Below, piece by piece: positions 63,021 through 64,000 of a DNA stretch of 64,000 nt. The translations under genes and the position numbers were made by a program. This DNA comes from Tissierella sp. Lineage in GTDB: Bacteria; Bacillota; Clostridia; Tissierellales; Tissierellaceae. The notes beneath the pieces were generated by a model that was not told where the DNA came from, did not search any database, and saw only the letters and a list, made by a program, of their open reading frames with translations. The first letter of the stretch is position 1. The number at the start of each line of letters is the position of its first letter. Location: assembly GCF_031460495.1 (NCBI RefSeq), contig NZ_JAVKTS010000001.1, forward strand, positions 558,001 through 622,000. The letters are read 5' to 3'.

Positions 63021-63602
63021 ATGGAAGATATTAAAATCGGCTCATTATTATCATTTGGTGGTTATAATTGGCGCATACTTGACATACAAAATAACACGGC
63101 TTTGATTATAACTGAAGATATAGTGGAGCAACGCGCCTACCATAATATTTATAAAGACACAACATGGGATGACTGCGAGATAAGAAAATATCTTAACAGT
63201 GAATTTTATGACAAATTTGATGATACTAATAAATCAAGAATCATACAAGTATCAAATAAATACCTGGACAACCCATGGTATGGTACAAAAGCTGGAGAAG
63301 AGGGGCAGGATAGCATATTCTTGTTAAGCCTTGAAGAAGTATGTAGATATTTTGGCGACAGCACCGAAAAACTACAAAACCGAGGTAATAATAGATATTG
63401 GAAAAAGAATGATGAGAACAACAGTAAGAGGATAGCAAAGCTTTGGAGTAAGTATTACTGGTGGTGGTGGCTTAGGTCACCCGGTCGTAATAATCACCTC
63501 GCCGCGTATGTCCATGGAACCGACGGTTGCATAGGTGTAAATGGCAACAATGTAACCAACTGTAACGGAGGCATTCGTCCTGCTTTGTGGCTGAAACTAT
63601 AA
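63021..63602 (+). CDS. DUF6273 protein with C-type-lectin-like tail
   Basis: This 193-residue protein matches DUF6273: opening FGGYNWRILDIQNNTALIITE, middle ILQVSNKY-type strand, and the closing YYWWWWLRSPGR...GGIRPALWLKL. The family is related to the formylglycine-enzyme/C-type-lectin fold and often binds ligands or is a target of diversity-generating retroelements. The last 130 bases are visibly richer in GC than the rest. No signal peptide is seen. AAGGAAG serves as ribosome site. It is the last gene before the final rlmD-like repeat. Confidence 0.75.
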   Translation: MEDIKIGSLLSFGGYNWRILDIQNNTALIITEDIVEQRAYHNIYKDTTWDDCEIRKYLNSEFYDKFDDTNKSRIIQVSNKYLDNPWYGTKAGEEGQDSIFLLSLEEVCRYFGDSTEKLQNRGNNRYWKKNDENNSKRIAKLWSKYYWWWWLRSPGRNNHLAAYVHGTDGCIGVNGNNVTNCNGGIRPALWLKL

Positions 63603-63730
63603 TTTGAATTATGACTAATAAGTTGGACCTGTGCTGGGAAAGATGCAAGGTTGAAGAGAGAGTTATTAGCAAACTTCGAGTAGTTGCTGTGATTAATTAA
63701 TGATGAGGATATATTTATAGTAATATACCT

Positions 63731-63805
63731 TTCTACCAAGGGTATACTAGATACTTACAACATCTTTATTGTACTCTCAAGGCTTTGAGGTAGTCGTGAA
63801 ACTAG
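63731..63805. repeat. rlmD-end-like repeat, copy 7
   Basis: ACCAAGGGTATACTAGATAC, then ACAACATCTTTATTGTACTC and CAAGGCTTTGAGGTAGTCG. The left half matches copies 3 and 6. It lies 44 kb away from rlmD, beyond the restriction, CBASS and MerR genes, and so marks the far side of the island seen in this window. Confidence 0.7.
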
Positions 63806-63838
63806 AAAGACAATAGAACACAGTAATATCAAGAGTTT

Positions 63839-63876
63839 AAGCCATTGAATGTGTAGATGACATTCGATGGCTTTCT
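63839..63876 (+). terminator. Terminator after the last repeat
   Basis: AAGCCATTGAATGT and ACATTCGATGGCTT form a stem around GTAGATG with one mismatch, followed by TCTGTTTT. Confidence 0.75.
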
Positions 63877-64000
63877 GTTTTGGAAGACATATCTTATTAA
63901 ATATTTTATACATAACCTTTATCATTTGTATTTTGAGGGTATAATGATATTATTATCTATTTGTTGCCAAGAAAAAATTAGATTTTTATTTTTAGGAGGA

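Larger units (their letters stand above)
63603..64000. other. End of window without an intact gene
   Basis: It contains the seventh rlmD-end repeat (63731-63805), a terminator (63839-63876), a TATAAT at 63940-63945 and an AGGAGGA at the very end. The last is probably the ribosome site of a gene starting beyond the window. Confidence 0.6.

Noticed and set aside
63461-63602. Confirmed diversity-generating retroelement
   Set aside because: There is no reverse transcriptase or template repeat in the window; only the tail composition suggests it, so it is reported as a low-certainty finding.

Overview
This window comes from a low-GC, Gram-positive anaerobe of the Clostridia/Tissierellia type. The evidence is AT-rich DNA with strong GGAGG ribosome sites, an S-layer-homology protein, a sigma-54 activator running an amino-acid/peptidase operon, a cytoplasmic chemoreceptor, and clostridial mobile-element gene families. 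I saw no rRNA, tRNA or CRISPR array. Names rest on motifs read from the translations; no database was searched.

Region 1 (1-19.6 kb) looks like chromosomal backbone. It holds a DUF2752 membrane protein, a rhomboid protease, a macro-domain/VWA gene pair, a secreted SLH beta-propeller protein, and an amino-acid module: a RocB-like M20 peptidase, an AGCS symporter, their sigma-54 activator with a visible -24/-12 promoter and palindromic upstream site, and a second M20 hydrolase. Next come a SixA-like phosphatase, an AI-2E-type transporter, a soluble chemoreceptor fused to a solute-binding domain, a DinG-type helicase, and rlmD (23S rRNA U1939 methyltransferase).

Region 2 (19.6-40.8 kb) is an accessory island starting at the 3' end of rlmD. 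It is a string of one- to three-gene blocks: GNAT and a broken metallo-beta-lactamase; a formylglycine-enzyme-like protein; a stalk-domain protein; regulator, hydrolase and amidase; ABC-F with a leader-peptide attenuator; DegV and flavodoxin; and an orphan plus a hydroxyarylic-acid decarboxylase operon with UbiX, UbiD, subunit D, MFS carrier, LpdD-like protein and divergent LysR regulator. Degenerate copies of one ~65-135 bp repeat punctuate the blocks. The repeat aligns with the last ~85 bp of rlmD. A seventh copy lies at 63.7 kb, and a longer decayed rlmD tail lies at 40.2-40.5 kb. I read this as repeated integration at rlmD with remnants left behind.

Region 3 (40.8-61.6 kb) is a defence and mobility block. 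It contains a type I restriction system (hsdR, hsdS, hsdM and a small XRE controller with a promoter-overlapping operator), a rolling-circle-type element (HUH Rep, small genes, a resolvase broken by a frameshift, a res-like site), and a type II CBASS operon (Cap4 nuclease-SAVED effector, CD-NTase, E1-E2 Cap2, JAMM Cap3). Small mobile-element genes and a large serine recombinase follow. A 13-bp direct repeat at 52569 and 61623 may bound a 9-kb CBASS-carrying integrative element.

Region 4 (61.6-64 kb) carries a MerR/GyrI-like regulator with a 19-bp-spacer promoter, a DUF6273 protein with a C-type-lectin-like tail, and the last rlmD-like repeat. The window ends just before the start of another gene.
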